Part shown: piece by piece, positions 27,701 through 33,700 of the stretch | How positions within the stretch are numbered: position 1 is the first letter of the stretch | Layout: the number at the start of each line of letters is the position of its first letter | From: Asterias amurensis | Lineage: Eukaryota > Echinodermata > Asteroidea > Forcipulatida > Asteriidae | Direction of reading: 5' to 3' | NCBI RefSeq assembly: GCF_032118995.1 | Contig: NC_092650.1 | Location: 7,998,001 to 8,062,000, forward strand | Length of the DNA: 64,000 bases | The notes under the pieces: model-generated | Database searches by the model: none | Seen by the model: the letters and a program-made list of their open reading frames with translations, nothing else | Told to the model about the DNA's origin: nothing | Translations under genes and position numbers: made by a program

Positions 27701-30700
27701 TAACTTGATTACTTCCAGTGCATTGGACAAGACGTCGACAGCCTTCCACTCTCTCTTCACCCGCCTCCAGTCGTCATTCCACAAAGACAGCTCAGACTAC
27801 CTGTCCACTCTGTCCACCACCCTGGACCTCCTCCAGATGTTACTGACCATAGAGGGGCCCGCAGAGGGTGAGCAGGATACATGCCAGGAAGATGGAGGTC
27901 CATACAGGACTAAGATGCTGAGTGTGGGGCAGTTGAAGGAGTACTTGATGTGGGGTGTGGAGAGCCATCCACTGGGCCAGCTGGAGAAAACACTCATTGT
28001 AAGTGAACAGTTTATTTGTATGTCTACTATCACTCATATCATTGTATTTTTTTTAGGCCAAGTGATCAATGTTGTAGCCACGGTTGGTGGCTCTGGGCGA
28101 GCCTGCCCAGAACTAACAAATTTCGCCTAGTACGCTGAGCAAAAAACTCTGTTGCCCAGCACAGATTAACCCCAAGTTGCACTTCAGCAATCACTTCAGC
28201 AATGAAGGCCACATTTCTAAACATGAATAATTGTGTTGATCTACTGGACTTCGTGAGGGATTAGAGCCTACAACACTGTAAGTGATTTATTGCATCGGAC
28301 TCAAGTTTTGGTGGCCGGGCCAAGTCATCAGGGTGTGGATTCAAGTCCTTGTCATTATGACACTTGTGTACTTCAGCATGTCGAGCAATAATACACTATA
28401 ATAGTTTGTCTTCATCCAGGGGTACTTATCACTTTCATCACAATTTATGGCCAAACAGCTTTCTCTTTACCTGATTTTCTCAAATGTAATTTTTCAAGCT
28501 GAATGGTAGCATCTTCTTACGACAATAAGTGTTTTGCATTAAAAACAACTGGGTTCGATTTAAAAAAATATTGAGTCAACTTAGGATGAGTTGTAAGTAC
28601 TACCACAGTGATTTGTATTGTGACGTCTTACTTTGCTTGGCAATTAAGATTGGTACACAGCTTATGGCTTAAGATCAAAACTGACCCCTGAGTGTATTGG
28701 AACCTAGACTAAACCGCCTCTGTGACCTAAATATTCCTCCTTCTTCTACTCAGGAATGTTGCAAAGAAGACGAGATCCTGGAAAGTCTCCTAGACAGCAT
28801 TAGCAGCCTGATCCAGACCCTGGATTCACCTGAAGAGCCCGGGGGTTCAAAAGCAGCCACGGCCCCCATGACTGAGATCACTCTCCCTGTCCCTGTAAGC
28901 CTCCTGGAACAGTTCAATACTCGGACTGTGTTTTACATGGGGGATGGAGAGGACGACAGGTTGAACACAGGATTCTGGCTCGGCCCTCCTGGCATAGATG
29001 ATGGTGACATTGAGCCTGAAATGGTATGTAGATTTAGAGTCTCAGGCTCGAGTGTTGGGAGAAAACCAACAAGACTGCAGGGCTTGTGCCTTAAAATATT
29101 TCATAGACCAGCATTTTGGGGTTGAACAAAGAATTGACTAGAGTGGGATTCGAACCAACGACCTCCGGTTTAACGTGCAGGCGCTCTAACAACTGAGCTT
29201 TCTAGTCCTATATTGGCAGTGTCCCTACTTTGTCAATATCTTTGTTCAGGCGTGCCAGTCAGAAGCCGTACAACCGTTAACTGCCGTGTAGCCAAGGATC
29301 ACACCCAAATTACGATACAACCTGGGAAGCGGCAGCCAGGGGATCACCTTAATAAACCACAAGGGAAACTGACTGGGTAAATTTTGAAATGGTTTTGAAA
29401 AGGTATCGTAATTTGGGTGTGATCCCTGGCTACACGGCAGTTATTGGTTGTATGGCTTCTGACTGGCACCCCCGAACAAAGATATTGACAAAATAGGGAC
29501 ACCGCCAATATAGGGCTAGATCGCTCAGTAAGAACCCGGAGATCGTTGGTTCGAATCCCACTCTAGTCAATTCTTTGTTCAACCTTACTCAACTGCCTGG
29601 GTCTTATGGAAGCATACTCCAAAATTTTCATACGCAGCTTTTGTTTTCTTTCTCTTCAGTCACAGAACTAATCAAGTCACAAGTGTTCTCAATACAAAAT
29701 GTTAAAGACGGTGCACACTATCGGTAATTGTCAAAGACTACTCTTCACAGTTGGTGTATCTCAACATATGCATAAAATAACAAACCTGTGGAAATTTGTG
29801 CTCAATCGGTCGTTGAAGTTGCGAGATAATAATGAAAGAAAAAGCACCCATGTTACATGAAGTTGTGTGCTTTCAGAAGCTTGATTTCGAGACCTCAAAT
29901 TCGCAAACCTGAGGTCTCAAAATCAAATTCGTGGAAAATTACTTCTTTCTCGAAAACTACATTACTTCAGTGGGAGCTATTTCTCACAATGTTTTATACA
30001 ATCAACCTCTCCCCATATTACTCGTTATCAAGTAAGGTTTTATGATAATAATTACCGATAGTGTCCACTGCCTTTAAGTAAACAGAATGAACATAAATGG
30101 AATTTGTTAGAACCGTTGTCTCTCTGCTTTGTATTTACAGGTTCAGTGTGACTTAGAGGAGCTCCGAATCACTTATCTTCCTGATCTAGATCTTCAAGCA
30201 GAGTTGGAGAAAGACCTCGGTGCAGAAAACTTGCCCCCAGAGAAGGACCAAAAGAAAAGGTGACTACAGTACTTCGGCTTAGTGCCCTTCATACCTGGAC
30301 ATAACTTTCTTCAGTCAAACAAACCACAGCGCTGTCCTGTTTTTATTTTTAAACAGTGTTTATGTTTATAGGATTTTAGGCATTGCATGGTGAGGTATCA
30401 ATGTATATTTGGTTTGCGGTAACACCATGTGTGTTTCTACTTGCAAGGTAGAGTTTGTTCTTAGAGAACTGTCTTGCTTTATTCTACTGCCGCGGAGAAG
30501 ATAATCTGGGGCTCGGGAGATTTCTCAGTTCTGAAAAGAACTGTCCTGCTTTAAACTATTACCAGGGCGGATGGTATAGAAAATAGACTTGGAATACTGC
30601 TTTAGCTTATAGGATCGTAATTAACTGTACTGCCGCGGAGTCAGTTCTGAAATAGGTCTCAACAATTCGACTAGCTTGTTCTAGTCATTGTTAGGAGACT

Positions 30701-33700
30701 GTGTTTATGTTTGTATTGAAGTTGTACTAAGATTTCCTTGTTGGTCAAAGTTTGTTTTTCAATTTGTTTATTTTTGTTTATCAACAGGAGTGTACGACGG
30801 AAATATGAATCCCTTACATCAAGGTCTCAGTATCGCTTTAACTATGGCATCAAAAGAGCACACAGTAAGTTCTCTGATAAGTACACTACAGGGATGAGAT
30901 TGTTCAGTCTTTTGACTGAATTCAGTCTTTTTATGTCGGCCTGGTGAAGAAAATCAGACAATATTTTGTTTCCACAAATCAAGAAATCCTGTTCATTGTT
31001 CTACTTCTCTGGTGCTTTGGATACTGTTTCCAAAAGCTGCTTGGAATCTATAACCCCATGGGTTACCAAACAGTTGAAATGCCACCTGTGAATTTGTATC
31101 CAAGTTTCAGACTTTTTCGTTAGTAATGACTCCCACCCCTGATAATAACTACCTGACTACTAACCTTAGTCCTTTGAGGAAGATAAATCCACAGCAATCG
31201 TTTCTGATGGGATACGAACGCAAGACCTTTGCCATTCTAGAGCAGATGTCTTGCCACATTCATGACATTGCAGAGCTTGCAGTTTGAATCCTTGATCTGT
31301 ATATCCCCATTGCAAATTGAACACTTAGTTGTCTGAAAGCATGAAGCCCGGTTCATTCTTCCTGCGAATGCGAATGCAATACGAAGGTTGACATCACAAA
31401 ATCGCAACGAAAAATTCGCAGCAGTTGTACTCTGCTCAACTCACTTGGGAATATCGCTGAAAAAGGAGGGTTGTGACGTCAAATTCACGTCAAATTCGCT
31501 TCGCATTCGAATGAAGTATGAACCAGGCTTAAGTGTTCAAGAGATAATAAAATGATTGGACTGTTGGAATTGGAATGAGTAAATTGGGGAGCAGGGGGTG
31601 TTTTTCCAGGATTTTCTTTTAATTTCCTTGAGCATTGAATTGAAAGAAGTCAGGCAATTAACAAAGGGAGAGACAACGAGTCCACATTGTAGCCAAACAA
31701 TGTGTCAGCACAAACTGTTATTGTAGCACAAGCAATTCTAAACATTTGTTGTTCCACCAATGATATCACATTCATAAATACCTCAAACAGTTCCGCTATT
31801 CCTATTGGTGGAGAGTGCGTCACGTAAGTGTGTATAAACCTTTGCCTATGACCAGTAAAAAGTGTTGAAACATGGGCGTGACACGCGAGCTTGCACCTGT
31901 GCTTATAAGACAGTTTCTTCATTTCTACTGGTCGAGAGCAATGACCGGGACAGTGAGCCACATCACGCGTGACGCGCACAGCATTCCCTTATAAAAAGTT
32001 GTTTACCCGAGGGCCTTACCATTTCATAGCTGGAGGGGTGTTGTGTTGAAATAAATCATTGAACAATTATAATTTTAGCATTTATTTTACTTTTTTACCA
32101 AAGTGTTGATGTTTTTTTACCGAAAAGGTTTTTATGAATGGGAATCAAAGTGAGTTGAATCTGTTTTCAACTAGTGGTTTAAACCTGCCGAGGCCTGGTT
32201 CTTGATAATTTACCTCAACTTCGTCTCGGTAAAATTATCAAGTCCAGGCCTCTGCGCAGGTTTAAACCACTAGTTGAAAACCTCTCCACCACACATTGAT
32301 TCCCTTATTTATGACTGCATCATGAGCAGCGCGTGGTTTCGCTGTCTTACCCAGAGATGATTAAAACTAACCACCTCCACCCGGTCTCCTCAGATCAATC
32401 AGGCAACTTCAACCAGTACGGTCGCCCCATGCAAGGGAGGAGTGGTAGAGGCTATGATATCTTCAGACAGCGAGCTCAAAATACCAGCAGACCGCCCTCT
32501 ATGCATGTGGATGACTTCCTGGCTGCTGAGGCTAATGAGTCAACCGACTCAAAGAAACAACAGCGGGTAAGCTGGGGTTGGCTTTGTATCTTTACCTTTG
32601 ACGGAAAAAAATATTTCATAGGTTTTGAAAATTATTCATGTTTACTTCAAAGTCACAAATTGTCATTGGAAGCCCTATGGAGAATATTACCATTGTATTG
32701 TATCATCCACGAGGATCCACATCTAATACAAAGAATACTTAGTATGGTGCGCCCTGTACATTTAACCCAGAGAGAGGTCATTTTTTTCAAACAGTGGTTG
32801 ACTTAAAACAATCAAATTTGCAACTTGGGACCTTGAAAATGGATGGCATGAAAGTGAAAGGCATTCTTTCCAACCAAATGAATACAATCTCAAGCTGTAA
32901 TGCAGGAAAATACAAACCAAAAGCACACATAATCTAGGACAATTTTAGAGAAAGGTTTGCGTTAACACCATGTAACATGTGTAATGACTATCTTTAATAA
33001 GTTGGGGTGGTTCTGAAAAAAAAACGTTGGTTTCAAAACGTCGTGTTGAAACGGTTCTTTTCAGAACCACCCCAACTAATTAGAGATATTCATTACATGG
33101 TGTTACTGCAAACCTTTCCATATCGTATTTCCACCATGCAATGTTCAAATCCTACTAATAACAGTGCTGTCTTGGTCAGTGGAGGATTGCAAAAGATTTA
33201 CTGATAATTTTCTGTGTTTTACTTGTTATCTTTGTTTGTAGGGGCCACAGCAGGGTCGTAGTGGACGTGGTGGAGGCTTCATGGGTGGGGCTGGAGGAGG
33301 TCAAAGAGGGGGTTTCCAGGGAGGAAGGGGACCATGGAATGGACCAGCCAACAACTATGGCAGGAGAGATGGAGGTAAGAATCAACTGTCTGGAAAATTA
33401 GAGTTATTTGGCATCGGGGGAAAAGAATTTTCTATGTGTTTTTATTCAATATTCGTTGGGTAATTTCTTCATCATTTTTTAAAAAACCCTTAAATTATTA
33501 TGGTTTCTTGTTTAGTAATTATTTTGGGAGATAAACAGGTGATTCTCTTTACCTGTGTCGGTTGTTTGTATTTTAATGCATGGTTTGTATTCTAAAAAAA
33601 AAAAAAATAAGAAGTTATTGAAAAAAATCTTAAACTTTGTATGGCGTGTCATTGAGTGAACAAGAACCCAAGACATGCCAGACTCAAGCTGTGTTTTTTC

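Noticed and set aside
29130..29212. Functional tRNA gene on the minus strand
   Set aside because: The acceptor and D stems pair, but the anticodon stem does not and position 33 is not T. The sequence is one arm of a dispersed palindromic element.
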